DNA of 39,764 nucleotides from Streptomyces tailanensis (GCF_008386495.1 NZ_VTHJ01000019.1:1-39764); one strand, 5' to 3'; positions 7,072 through 15,166 are shown, numbered from the stretch's first letter. Made by a program: numbers and translations. Notes: generated by a model from the letters alone, not told the origin.

Positions 7072-7539
7072 CCGATCCGCGTCCTGGTCCTGTTCGCCCC
7101 CCTCATCCCCGGAGTCAACCAGCACCAGACCGCCGAGCATTTACGCGACTGCTACCAGCGCGGCGCAATGCGCTGGGGGACGGCGTACCACGTCTGACCG
7201 AACGCCGAACGGGTCGCCCCGGAGTGATGAAGACCCCGGGTCGACCCGCCGGGGTCGAGCGTACAAGCCACCATCCGACACCGCAGAAGGTATGAGCCAT
7301 GCCTACACGGGGCCCCAGTCATCCCGTGACCGCCGGCTCAACCAGGAACGCACCATGACCGAGAACATGGCCAAGCAAGTGATGTTGCACACGGCAGTAC
7401 TCGGCTAGCTCGTTTGTGCCAAGCTGCCGCGGCACGGCGCGCGGGACATCATCGAGGGCGTCCCGCACTGATCCGTACTGCGACGCCGGACGGTCCTGGG
7501 GCCTGTCCGGTGGATCATGTGGCTACTAGGCTGCGACGG
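7072..7539 (+). other. Gene-poor stretch with two doubtful small ORFs
   Basis: There is no clear gene here. From 7072 to 7197 the frame of the preceding gene continues after its stop and encodes an orderly peptide ending QHQTAEHLRDCYQRGAMRWG-TAYHV, but it lacks an ATG or GTG start. From 7273 a 38-codon ORF (MSHAYTGPQSSRDRR...) runs to a TAG at 7387. An internal ATG with AGGAA before it would give a 17-residue peptide, MTENMAKQVMLHTAVLG. Either could be a small protein or chance. A hairpin lies between them. Confidence 0.35.
7232..7256. terminator. Hairpin after the HATPase unit
   Basis: GACCCCGG and CCGGGGTC form a perfect 8-bp stem with a 9-base loop, about 160 bases past the coupled small gene. 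Confidence 0.5.
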
Positions 7540-8328
7540 ATGGAACACGCAACCGACACGACCGAGAGCGTCGCCCGGTCCGCGGATCAGGACCAGAACC
7601 AGGACCAGGACCAGGTGAACGACTACGACGGTTTCGCCGAGGCGTACGCGGCGGAGACCGAGAACAGCCTCGTGAACGCGTACTACGAGCGGCCCGCGAT
7701 GCTGGCCCTCGCCGGAGACGTGTCCGGCCGTCGGATCCTGGACGCCGGCTGCGGCTCGGGCCCCCTGGCCGCCGCACTGCGCGACCGCGGTGCCGCCGTC
7801 ACCGGCATCGACGCCAGCACCGGGATGCTGGCGCTGGCCAGGCGGCGGCTCGGTGACGACGCGGATCTGCGCGTGGCCGACCTTCGCGATCCCCTGCCGT
7901 TCACCGACGGGGCGTTCGACGACGTGGTCGCGTCGCTGGTCCTGCACTATCTGGAGGACTGGGGGCCGACCCTGGCCGAGTTGCGGCGCGTGCTCAGGCC
8001 CGGTGGCCGGCTGATCGCGTCGGTGGACCACCCGTTCGTGGCCTACACGTTCCAGGATCCTCGGCCCGACTACTTCGCGACCACCAGCTATGCCTTCGAG
8101 TGGAGGTTCCACGGGCAGTCCGTCCCGATGAGGTTCTGGCGCAAGCCGTTGCACGCGATGACCGATGCCTTCACCACCGCCGGCTTCCGCGTTTGCGCCA
8201 TCAGCGAGCCGCAGCCCGACCCGGCCGCCCGTGAACTGTTCCCCGACGGCTTCCACGACCTGTCGACCAAACCCTGCTTCCTGTTCTTCGTCGTCGAGGT
8301 ACCGCCGTCGGCGGCGGGCTCGGACTGA
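7540..8328 (+). CDS. Class I SAM-dependent methyltransferase
   Basis: The 262-residue protein has a UbiE/Methyltransf_11-type Rossmann fold. Motif I is ILDAGCGSG (about 66-74), the acidic residue after beta-2 lies in VTGIDAS, and the post-motif region reads FDDVVASLVLHYLEDW and LRPGGRLIASVDHPF. The substrate is not predictable. An Asp/Gln run (DQDQNQDQDQ) near residue 16 comes from a short tandem DNA repeat and looks unstructured. The start at 7540 has no ribosome site. A TAGGCT box lies at 7527, so the message may be leaderless. Twelve bases separate it from the VOC protein gene, which is probably co-transcribed. Confidence 0.85.
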   Translation: MEHATDTTESVARSADQDQNQDQDQVNDYDGFAEAYAAETENSLVNAYYERPAMLALAGDVSGRRILDAGCGSGPLAAALRDRGAAVTGIDASTGMLALARRRLGDDADLRVADLRDPLPFTDGAFDDVVASLVLHYLEDWGPTLAELRRVLRPGGRLIASVDHPFVAYTFQDPRPDYFATTSYAFEWRFHGQSVPMRFWRKPLHAMTDAFTTAGFRVCAISEPQPDPAARELFPDGFHDLSTKPCFLFFVVEVPPSAAGSD

Positions 8329-8340
8329 GAGGAGTCAGAA

Positions 8341-8715
8341 GTGATTCGCAAGCTGCAGATGGTCGCCCTGGACTGCGCTGATCCGCTACGGCTCGCCGAA
8401 TTCTACGCGGACCTGCTCGGCGGCCGGGTGGTCGTGGACCAGGAGAATGCCGACTGGGTCGAGGTGCACGGGTTCGAGGGGATTCCGCTGGCCTGCCAGC
8501 GGGTGGACGGCTACCGACCGCCCGAATGGCCCGGCCAGGAGCGCCCGCAGCAACTCCACCTGGACTTCGACGTCGACGACCTCGACGGAGAGGAGAAGCG
8601 GGCGCTCGCTCTCGGCGCCACCGTGCTGGAGCGGACGGACCAGCTCCGCCTGGAAGCCAACTGGCGGATCTACGCGGACCCGGCCGGCCATCCGTTCTGC
8701 CTCTGCCTCCACTGA
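8341..8715 (+). CDS. VOC-family (glyoxalase-like) protein
   Basis: The 124-residue protein has one vicinal-oxygen-chelate domain (Glyoxalase_6-like): KLQMVALDCADPLRLAEFYADLLGG in pieces at the start, a central QLHLDFDVDDLD, and a final DPAGHPFCLC. Such proteins in Streptomyces are usually annotated as dioxygenase or glyoxalase relatives and often bind small molecules or drugs. The true reaction is unknown. GTG at 8341 is supported by GAGAGGAG upstream. It follows the methyltransferase by 12 bases. Confidence 0.85.
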   Translation: MIRKLQMVALDCADPLRLAEFYADLLGGRVVVDQENADWVEVHGFEGIPLACQRVDGYRPPEWPGQERPQQLHLDFDVDDLDGEEKRALALGATVLERTDQLRLEANWRIYADPAGHPFCLCLH

Positions 8716-8766
8716 GGCCTGCTAATTCGTTTGCCGCGGGCCGATCCGGTCGGATAAGAATCCCGC

Positions 8767-9309
8767 ATGCTGAAGGGGAACAAGGTCGGGCTGAGGGCCC
8801 GGCACGAGGACGACATCCCGGTCCTGCGGGCCGAGCTCTACGACGACGTGGTCAACTCCTCGCGGGCCGAGAGCGGGCCGTGGCGGCCGGTCTCGCCCGG
8901 CTCGAAGGACCCGCGGCTCGTGGTGGACCACAAGGAGGAGGGGCATGTCCCGTTCTCCGTGGTGGAGTTGGACGGCGGCACACTGGTCGGCACCGCGACA
9001 CTGTGGGGCATCGACAACCACAACCGGTCCGCGCACATAGGGCTGGGACTGCTGCCGTCCTCGCGCGGCAAGGGCTACGGCACCGACGTGGTCGCGGTGC
9101 TGTGCCACTACGGTTTCGTCGTGCGCGGCCTGCGCCGGCTGCAGATCGAGACACTGTCGGACAACACCGCGATGCTGCGTTCCGCCGAGCGCAACGGCTT
9201 CGTCCACGAGGGCGTGCTGCGCTCCTCGGCCTGGGTGATGGGCGAGTTCCTGGACGAGGTGCTGCTCGGACTCCTCGTCCAGGACTGGAAGCCGGACTCG
9301 AACGGCTAG
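8767..9309 (+). CDS. GNAT N-acetyltransferase (RimJ/RimL type)
   Basis: The 180-residue protein has the GNAT acetyl-CoA fold: LRARHEDDIPVLRAELYDD at the N-terminus, a beta-4 segment AHIGLGLLPSSRGKGYGTD containing the acetyl-CoA loop (R-G-K-G-Y-G), and ETLSDNTAMLRSAERNGF (N-x-x-x-x-x-x-E-x-x-G-F), which is characteristic of RimJ/RimL-like enzymes. The acceptor amine is unknown. The ATG at 8767 has GATAAGAAT about 12 bases before it and no ribosome site, which suggests a leaderless message. It converges with the galactanase gene, whose stop lies one base away, so their terminators must lie within coding sequence. Confidence 0.85.
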   Translation: MLKGNKVGLRARHEDDIPVLRAELYDDVVNSSRAESGPWRPVSPGSKDPRLVVDHKEEGHVPFSVVELDGGTLVGTATLWGIDNHNRSAHIGLGLLPSSRGKGYGTDVVAVLCHYGFVVRGLRRLQIETLSDNTAMLRSAERNGFVHEGVLRSSAWVMGEFLDEVLLGLLVQDWKPDSNG

Positions 9310-9310
9310 G

Positions 9311-10723
9311 TCAAGATCCGCGGGTCCACTGCTGGTTCGTACCGCCGTTGCACGTGTACGTGATGATCGCGGCCGAGTCGGCGGTGGACGCGCCGTTCAC
9401 GTCCAGGCACTCGCCGGTGGCGCGGGACTTGATGGTGACGTAAGAGCCCGTCGTGGTGAGGGACCACTGCTGGGCGGTGGATGACGCGTTGCAGTTCTGC
9501 TGCGTGACCGTGGTGGCGTTCTCCTGGACGCACAAGGAGCTGTGACGGGTCATCAGCTGGTAGTAGCCGCTGCCGACGGACTTGAACCAGTACTTCTGGT
9601 TGTTGCCGCTGTTGCAGGTGTACTGCTTGATCTGGGCGCCCGCCCATTGGGACTGGCTGGTGACGTCGGCGCACTTGGACGAGTGGCGGGCGATCAGGGT
9701 GTTGTAGGTGGCGCTGGTGCCGCTGAGCGTGCCGGTGGCGGTGTCGACGGTGATCTCCGGGGACCAGGACATGGACATCGTGGTGGAGGTCGGGAACGTC
9801 AGCGGCAGCCAGACGTAGCGGGAGTCGTTGACGGTGCCGCTGAAGGAGTTGCCCCAGCGGTCGCCCATGTAGAGGTATGACGTGGTCGACGTGCCCTGTA
9901 CGGGGAGGACGTACGCGGTCTGCGAGCCGTACGTCGTGGAGTCGCCGACGTTCGCCATGGCGGTCCACGGGCCCGCGATGCTGGTGGCGGTGGCGTACTG
10001 CTGCTGGTTGGGGTTCCAGCCCGTCGCGCCCGAAGTGAGCATGAAGTAGACGCCGCCCCGCTTGAACAGGGCCGGGGCCTCGCGGTGGCCGCCGTGCCAG
10101 GGGTCGGCGACAAGGGCGGCGATGCCGGTGTAGTCGGCGGTGAGCCGGTAAATGTGGAGGTCGTAGTTCTCGCGGGCCGCCGAGATCATGTAGCCGGTGC
10201 CGTCGGTGTCCACGAAGACCGTGATGTCACGGGACATGTGGGTGCCGAGCGGGCGGAAGCTGCCCTGCCAGGTGTAGTTGCCGTCGACGGTGTCGGAGAC
10301 GGCGACGGCGGCGCGGGCCTCGCTGTAGTCGACGCCGTTCTCCTTGTGCATCCACATCACGAACTTGCCGGTGGACGCGTTGTACATGACCTTCGGCCGC
10401 TCGATGTTGGCGGTCGCGAGCTCGGGGTCGGTGGCTTCGGTCAGGACGTGGTTGCGGAACTCCCAGTTCTTCAGGTCCGTGGAGCGGTAGGCGGACACGT
10501 ACCGGAAGGTGTTGTCGGCGTTACGGTTCTCGCCGAACCAGTAGTAGTACGAGCCGACCTTGATGACCCCGCCGCCGTGGGCGTGCAGGGCGTTGCCCGA
10601 AGTGTCCGTGAACTGGGTGCCGTTGGGGACGGTCTGCGGCGCCGCCTGGGCGGGACCGGCGGTCGCGAGCGCGCCGGCCAGGGCCAGACAGAGGGCGAGC
10701 AGGATCGCGTACGCGCGTCTCAT
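9311..10723 (-). CDS. Secreted GH43 exo-beta-1,3-galactanase-like enzyme with CBM13
   Basis: The 470-residue protein has a Sec signal (about 1-27, ending AQA). A GH43 five-bladed propeller follows (about 30-335), beginning HAHGGGVIKVGSYYYWFGEN, which resembles GH43 subfamily 24 exo-beta-1,3-galactanases. The C-terminus (about 345-470) is a ricin-type CBM13 beta-trefoil with QKYW, AQQW and NQQW repeat motifs. The expected substrate is the beta-1,3-galactan backbone of arabinogalactan side chains. The start lies one base after the stop of the upstream GH43 gene (TGAGATG), so the two are translationally coupled. Its last CBM13 repeat matches the relic at 3057-3120. Confidence 0.87.
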   Translation of the reverse strand: MRRAYAILLALCLALAGALATAGPAQAAPQTVPNGTQFTDTSGNALHAHGGGVIKVGSYYYWFGENRNADNTFRYVSAYRSTDLKNWEFRNHVLTEATDPELATANIERPKVMYNASTGKFVMWMHKENGVDYSEARAAVAVSDTVDGNYTWQGSFRPLGTHMSRDITVFVDTDGTGYMISAARENYDLHIYRLTADYTGIAALVADPWHGGHREAPALFKRGGVYFMLTSGATGWNPNQQQYATATSIAGPWTAMANVGDSTTYGSQTAYVLPVQGTSTTSYLYMGDRWGNSFSGTVNDSRYVWLPLTFPTSTTMSMSWSPEITVDTATGTLSGTSATYNTLIARHSSKCADVTSQSQWAGAQIKQYTCNSGNNQKYWFKSVGSGYYQLMTRHSSLCVQENATTVTQQNCNASSTAQQWSLTTTGSYVTIKSRATGECLDVNGASTADSAAIITYTCNGGTNQQWTRGS

Positions 10724-10724
10724 C

Positions 10725-11810
10725 TCAACTCTCCTTCACGGGAGTGTCGGCGACGGGGATGCCGAAGTCGGGCGTGCCGTCCGGCTTCCAGCCCAGGCGC
10801 TGGATACGGGTGTGGCGGTTGGGGTCGTTGAGCGGGTCTCCGACGATGTCCTTGTACTGGCGGGCGTGGTAGACGAGGACGTCGGTGCGGCCGTCCTCGG
10901 CGACGGTGAAGGTGTTGTGGCCCGGCCCGTACTGCTTGGTGGTGTCGTTGCTGGTGAAGACCGGTGTCGGCGACTTCGACCAGTTCGCGGGGTTCATCAG
11001 GTCGGCGTCCGCGTCGACCGTCAGCAGGCCCATGCAGTAGTTGGAGTCGGTCGCGCTCGCCGAGTACGACATGAAGAGCCGCCCGTTGCGCTTGATGACC
11101 GAGGGGCCCTCGTTGACCTTGAAGCCGATGACCTCCCAGTCCAACTCGGGGGTGGTCAGCCGTACCTGAGGGCCAGTCAGGGTCAGCGGGTCGGCCATCT
11201 TCGACAGCCAGATCGCGGTGTTGTTGTTCATGCCGGGCTCGTGCTGGGCCCAGGAGAGGTAGCGGGTGCCACGGTGGGTGAAGGTGGTGGCGTCGAGGGA
11301 GAACGTCTCCCAGGCGGTCTTCAGCTGGCCGCGCTCGACCCAGGTGCCCTTGAACGGGTTGGGGTGGGAGTTCTCCAGGACCCAGATCCGGATCGCCCAG
11401 ATGTCCTCGGCCGGCGCGGAGGCGAAGTAGATGTACCACTTGCCGTCGATGTGGTGGATCTCCGGCGCCCAGATGTGCGCGCCCATGACCCCGGTGGCGT
11501 GCTTGCGCCAGATGACCGACTCGGACGCGGTCGACAGCCCGCGCAGGGTGCGGGATCTGCGCAGGATGATCCGGTCGTACTCGGGCGCGGTGGCCGTGAA
11601 GTAGTAGAAGCCGTCGCGGTGGCGGTGGATGTGCGGGTCGGCACGGTTGCGGACCAGCGGGTTGACGTACGGGGCGGCCGCGCCCGGACCGGCGGGCGAG
11701 CTCGCCGCGTGGGCGACCGTCGGCAGGGCGGTGAGGGCGCCCGCGGCTATGGCGCCTTTCAGGAGCAGCCTGCGGTTGGGGGGTTCGGGCAGGAAGCTGT
11801 CGCGGCTCAT
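10725..11810 (-). CDS. Secreted GH43 arabinanase/arabinofuranosidase-like enzyme
   Basis: The 361-residue protein has a Tat signal (NRRLLLKG, about 13-20, with an Ala-rich stretch to about 40). The GH43 propeller follows. The base Asp is seen in RADPHIHRH and the acid Glu in KVNEGPSVIK, and WAPEIHHIDGKWYIYF is the classic blade-2 motif. Members with this look act on alpha-L-arabinosyl linkages, and the subfamily is not certain. The start at 11810 has GAGAGG upstream. An in-frame ATG at 11900 would translate the GCACAAGCGGTGGGG tandem repeat into a PHRLC/ACAPT run and is unlikely. It is first in a two-gene unit with the galactanase-like gene. Together they would trim arabinogalactan side chains. 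Confidence 0.85.
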   Translation of the reverse strand: MSRDSFLPEPPNRRLLLKGAIAAGALTALPTVAHAASSPAGPGAAAPYVNPLVRNRADPHIHRHRDGFYYFTATAPEYDRIILRRSRTLRGLSTASESVIWRKHATGVMGAHIWAPEIHHIDGKWYIYFASAPAEDIWAIRIWVLENSHPNPFKGTWVERGQLKTAWETFSLDATTFTHRGTRYLSWAQHEPGMNNNTAIWLSKMADPLTLTGPQVRLTTPELDWEVIGFKVNEGPSVIKRNGRLFMSYSASATDSNYCMGLLTVDADADLMNPANWSKSPTPVFTSNDTTKQYGPGHNTFTVAEDGRTDVLVYHARQYKDIVGDPLNDPNRHTRIQRLGWKPDGTPDFGIPVADTPVKES

Positions 11811-11838
11811 ACGGTCTGCCTCTCTCGAAGGTGGTGGG

Positions 11839-11902
11839 GCACAAGCGGTGGGGGCACAAGCGGTGGGGGCACAAGCGGTGGGGCACAAGCGGTGGGGCAC
11901 AA
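11839..11902. repeat. 14/15-bp tandem repeat in the GH43 leader
   Basis: The unit GCACAAGCGGTGGGG occurs at 11839 and 11854 (15 bp each) and at 11869 and 11883 (14 bp each), with a partial fifth copy at 11897. It lies 29-92 bases upstream of the arabinanase-like start, in the divergent region facing the beta-helix gene. The alternating unit length points to slippage. Confidence 0.95.
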
Positions 11903-11937
11903 AAAGAAACAGAATCGTTCGACATTTCGCACAAGAT

Positions 11938-11952
11938 CGTTCATATCGAACG
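11938..11952. promoter_or_regulatory. CGTTC-N5-GAACG palindrome in the GH43/beta-helix divergent region
   Basis: CGTTCATATCGAACG is an inverted repeat with 5-bp arms, in an AT-richer spot about 128 bases upstream of the GH43 start. A related half, CGTTCGACATTTCG, lies 20 bases to the left. It is plausibly an operator of an IclR- or GntR-like regulator, but no such regulator is in the window. Confidence 0.35.
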
Positions 11953-12094
11953 CCGAAAAGGTAAGGGTGTGTTACGCCGAGGTCAACGGGTCGTACGCGA
12001 CGATCGCAAGCTCACAGGAACGAACTGACACGTAGAACCCGGTCGGTCGCGAAATTTCTGTTATCCGGATGAGTCCCGGACCGTCTCCTCCGAC

Positions 12095-14215
12095 GTGCGC
12101 AGCCAAACCCACAAGACAGCGGCCGCCGCCGGAGTGCTGGCGGTCACCGCCCTCATGCTCGGTGCCCCCACCGCGTCCGCCGCCCCCCGCGATGTGACCG
12201 CCGACGTACTGGCCGGCCGGAACGTCACGCTCAACGGCGACACGGTGGTGACCGTGCCCGCCGGGACGACGAAGTACAACGGCGTCTTCAGCGGCACCGG
12301 CACACTCACCGTGCGCGGCAGCGGGACGCTCGTCCTCACCAAGGACAGCGACTTCACCCTGCCGAAGTCCCGGCAGCGGCAGACCGTGAAGACGCTCGGC
12401 GGCAACCACCCGTACGTCACCGTGACCAACCCGGACCCGCCGGCCGTGACCGTCGAGAAGGGCGCGACCCTCCAGTACGGCGACAGCGGTTCGACCGGTC
12501 AGATCGCCCACTACCCGTACAACACCCCGGCCTTCCGGCTCAACCAGAACAACGTCCGGGTCGACGGCACCCTGCGGCTCGCGCTGAAGAACGTCCAGTA
12601 CAACCTGGGCACCATCAGCGGCTCCGGTCTGGTCACCCAGCCGAGGTTCCTCTGGGCCACCTGGGACCTGTCGGGCACCCACCCCTTCACCGGTGTGATC
12701 GACAACGGCACCCAGGTGAACGGCGGCCGGCCGGAGTTCGCGACCTCGCTGCCGGGTGTGCGGAAGATCCTCAACCAGGGCACCTGGACCGTGGACACCC
12801 CGCTCGGCCAGACCGTCACCATGAGCGCGGACTTCTACCAGCGCGAGTACGGCAGCGACATCAACGTCCAGTCGCGGCCCGGCAGCAAGGTGATCCTCAC
12901 CGGCCAGTACAGCTGGTCGAACCAGGGCGGCGACACCAACCCCTCGCTGAGCGATCCCGCCCTGAACTGGACGCCCGCACGGAAGAACGTCAACAAGCGG
13001 GGCACCAACATCAAGGGTGCCAACGTCCAGTGGGGCGACGGCACGACCAACAAGATCTTCATGCCGGGCACGGCCGAGACGGTGTACATCAACCTCCTTG
13101 CCGCCCGGTCCCGTTCACTGCTCACGTTCAACTACAACGGCCCGGTGACGCTGGGCGCCCCCATCGGCGGCGGGGTGTTCCACGACACGCTCTCCAAGCC
13201 CGGCGCCGGGGACATCGTCATCAAGGGGACGAAGGGCAACGACGTCACCTTCGCCGCCGTGCAGTACTACAACGGCTCGACGACCGTCGAGAAGGGCGCC
13301 GTGCTGCGGCTGGGCAGCGGCAAGTCCGGTGGGGACGGCGGGCTGTACACCAAGGGCGACCTGTACAAGGTGGTCAACAACGGGTCCCTGGTGATCCGGA
13401 ACGTCTCCAAGCCCGTCTCCCTGTCGAAGGTCGGCGGCAGCGGCTCGCTCACCCAGTCCGGCGCCGCGACGACGACGCTGACCGGCGGCGCGGTGACGTA
13501 CACCGGGCAGACGACCGTCACCAAGGGCACGCTCGCCCTCCGGGGCGGGGCGACTCTGGCCCGCAGCAAGGCGATCCGGCTCACCACGGCCGGGGCCAAG
13601 CTCGACCTGGGCACGGCCGGGCTGAAGGTGACCAAGTCGCTGTCCGGCAAGGGCACGGTGAAGGGCTCGGTGACCAACGCGGGCAAGGTCACCGGCGGCC
13701 TCACGGTGACCGGCGGCTACACCCAGGCCAAGCAGGGCCGACTGGTGCTGGGCACCAAGCCGTTGAAGGTGAGCGGCGCGGTGAAGCTCGCCGGAAAGCT
13801 GGACCACTCGGCGCTGAGCAAGGCCGCCGCGCCCGCCCGGAAGGTCACCGTCCTCAACCACACGGGGACAGCGAAGACCACCGGCACGTTCAGCGGGCTG
13901 CGCGAGGGCGCCTCAGTCAAGATCGCCGACACCACGTACAAGATCAGCTACAAGGGCGGCGACGGTAACGACGTAGTACTCACGGCGGCAAAAAAGGCGG
14001 CCTCCTCGCCGTCCGCCAAATCCGCCGCCGCCTCCACCTCCGACTCCGCCGCCCAGAACGCCAACACCCAGAACGCGAGCGCCTCGTCCGACAGCGGCCT
14101 CGGCTGGTGGCCGTACGCCCTGGCCCTCGGCATGCTCTTCGGCCTCGCCGTCCCGGTGACCAGGCGCCGCAGGAACAACCGGCGCCGGGGCGGACGGCAC
14201 GCTGCCACTGGGTGA
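12095..14215 (+). CDS. Secreted, C-terminally anchored beta-helix protein with autotransporter-type repeats
   Basis: The 706-residue protein has a Sec signal (about 1-30, ending ASA). A long beta-strand-rich region (about 35-640) with autotransporter-associated repeat motifs follows, such as NGVFSGTGTLTVRGSGTLVL, STTVEKGAVLRLGSGKSG and QTTVTKGTLALRGG. A capping motif, ISYKGGDGNDVVLTA, ends it. A Ser/Ala/Asn-rich linker (about 635-668) leads to one membrane helix (WWPYALALGMLFGLAVPVT) and a basic tail (RRRRNNRRRGGR). It is thus a surface-exposed right-handed beta-helix tethered to the membrane. No catalytic residues are evident. It diverges from the two GH43 genes, so it may bind or present pectic galactan. 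GTG at 12095 begins the signal peptide but has no clear ribosome site. Confidence 0.8.
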   Translation: MRSQTHKTAAAAGVLAVTALMLGAPTASAAPRDVTADVLAGRNVTLNGDTVVTVPAGTTKYNGVFSGTGTLTVRGSGTLVLTKDSDFTLPKSRQRQTVKTLGGNHPYVTVTNPDPPAVTVEKGATLQYGDSGSTGQIAHYPYNTPAFRLNQNNVRVDGTLRLALKNVQYNLGTISGSGLVTQPRFLWATWDLSGTHPFTGVIDNGTQVNGGRPEFATSLPGVRKILNQGTWTVDTPLGQTVTMSADFYQREYGSDINVQSRPGSKVILTGQYSWSNQGGDTNPSLSDPALNWTPARKNVNKRGTNIKGANVQWGDGTTNKIFMPGTAETVYINLLAARSRSLLTFNYNGPVTLGAPIGGGVFHDTLSKPGAGDIVIKGTKGNDVTFAAVQYYNGSTTVEKGAVLRLGSGKSGGDGGLYTKGDLYKVVNNGSLVIRNVSKPVSLSKVGGSGSLTQSGAATTTLTGGAVTYTGQTTVTKGTLALRGGATLARSKAIRLTTAGAKLDLGTAGLKVTKSLSGKGTVKGSVTNAGKVTGGLTVTGGYTQAKQGRLVLGTKPLKVSGAVKLAGKLDHSALSKAAAPARKVTVLNHTGTAKTTGTFSGLREGASVKIADTTYKISYKGGDGNDVVLTAAKKAASSPSAKSAAASTSDSAAQNANTQNASASSDSGLGWWPYALALGMLFGLAVPVTRRRRNNRRRGGRHAATG

Positions 14216-14241
14216 GACCTGTCATCTCACAAGGTGGACAT

Positions 14242-14282
14242 GGGCGGGCGGTCGCTGTACGGGGGTCTGCGGCCGCCCGCCC
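14242..14282. terminator. Terminator of the beta-helix gene
   Basis: GGGCGGGCGG and CCGCCCGCCC form a perfect 10-bp stem with a 21-base loop, 27 bases past the stop codon. Confidence 0.75.
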
Positions 14283-14296
14283 TCTGCTTGTGAACG

Positions 14297-14410
14297 GTGC
14301 TCGGGATCCGCGCCAACTTCGCCACCCTGACGGCGGCGGATGGCGATGTACTCCAGGCGACGGTTTCGTACGCCGTCACCGCTGGAGCCGACGTTCTTGT
14401 CGTTGGGGGA
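14297..14410 (+). pseudogene. Possible fragment of a TIM-barrel phosphate-binding enzyme
   Basis: The + strand reads LGIRANFATLTAADGD, then QATVSYAVTAGADVLVVGGS. A glycine-tipped AGAD-LVVG end after an A-x-x-AG strand is typical of the last phosphate-binding strand of OMP decarboxylase/3-hexulose-phosphate synthase-type barrels. Only about 35 residues fit, with no start signal, and the sequence runs into the minus-strand DUF5753 relic. It is at most a scrap. Confidence 0.25.
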
Positions 14411-14726
14411 TCACAGAGCCTGCCGCGCTTGGCTGATCACGCGCTGAGCATCGGCGCCGTATACGGCAGACTCGCGGAGGGTCGCCCAGACGCGCATGTA
14501 GGTCGTGATGCTGTCGTGGTCGTTGATCCACAGTTCCGCGTGCCAGTCCTCGACGATCACGAGCCGCTCGTCGTAGACCAGGAACCCGTTCGCGGGTGGG
14601 ATCTTCAACGAGGCGGAGAACGGGATGACGCCGAGGTTCACAGTGTCCATCCCGACGACACCTATGAGGCGGTCGAGTTGGGCGGCCAGCACCGAAGGCG
14701 GACAGATCAGGGACCGAACTGTGCGT
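14411..14726 (-). pseudogene. C-terminal relic of an XRE-DUF5753 regulator
   Basis: The minus frame reads RSLICPPSVLAAQLDRLIGV, then a VNLGVIPF segment and VIVEDWHAELWI, and ends in SQARQAL then stop. This is the last third of the DUF5753 domain (compare the intact copy at 5179). No helix-turn-helix or N-terminal half is present. The sequence instead joins directly to a truncated DUF6879 gene near 14716-14726. The joint looks like one deletion that removed the end of DUF6879 and the start of the regulator. Confidence 0.75.
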
Positions 14727-15057
14727 AAGTGTCGGTGACTTCGTCGGAGGCGTAGCGGCGGCGGGTCTCCAGACGCCATGCGGTGTGCTCGAAGGTGGTG
14801 AACAGCTCACCGAAGGCGTCCAGGTCGATGATCTTCGCCTTGCGGGTCATGTCCTTCGGTCCCCAGTCCACCAGCAGCTCTCGCGGGACAATGATCGGTA
14901 CCTCGCCTTCGCCCAGGTGCCGGAGTTGGGTGATGTCTCCCGGGTCGGTGAGCGGCGGTCCGTGAACGATGACCTCCCCGGTGTCCAGGTCCTCGTGCAG
15001 GGCAGGGCAGCCGTCGTTCCCGGAGCCGGTGCCGTTGAACCACAGCCTGCGTGCCAT
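14707..15057 (-). pseudogene. Truncated DUF6879-type gene fused to a regulator relic
   Basis: From ATG at 15057 (GAGAGG upstream) a 116-residue frame runs to a TGA at 14707. The first part (MARRLWFNGTGSGNDGCPAL..., a VIVHGPPL segment, VPIIVPRELLVDWGPK) is a small conserved Streptomyces protein of unknown function. The last part (LDAFGELFTTFEHTAWRLE, then TRRRYASD) is the start of a DUF6879 domain. It stops after about 35 of the usual roughly 170 residues, where the sequence changes into the DUF5753 relic in another frame. The N-terminal small protein may still be made, but the DUF6879 part cannot fold. Confidence 0.7.
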
Positions 15058-15149
15058 GCGATCAGCCTCTCGTGTCGTTCGTAGATGCCCTGGCCGAAGG
15101 GTGTCTGCGGCTACGCGGGAATGTCGAGGGATCTCGGCGCGCCTCGTGA

Positions 15150-15166
15150 GAATATCCGGGAATATC
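15150..15166. promoter_or_regulatory. Direct repeat GAATATC in a divergent promoter region
   Basis: GAATATC occurs at 15150-15156 and 15160-15166, exactly 10 bases apart (one helical turn). It is an AT-rich spot between divergent genes at 15057 and 15234. It is a reasonable site for the regulator whose relic lies at 14411. Confidence 0.35.
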
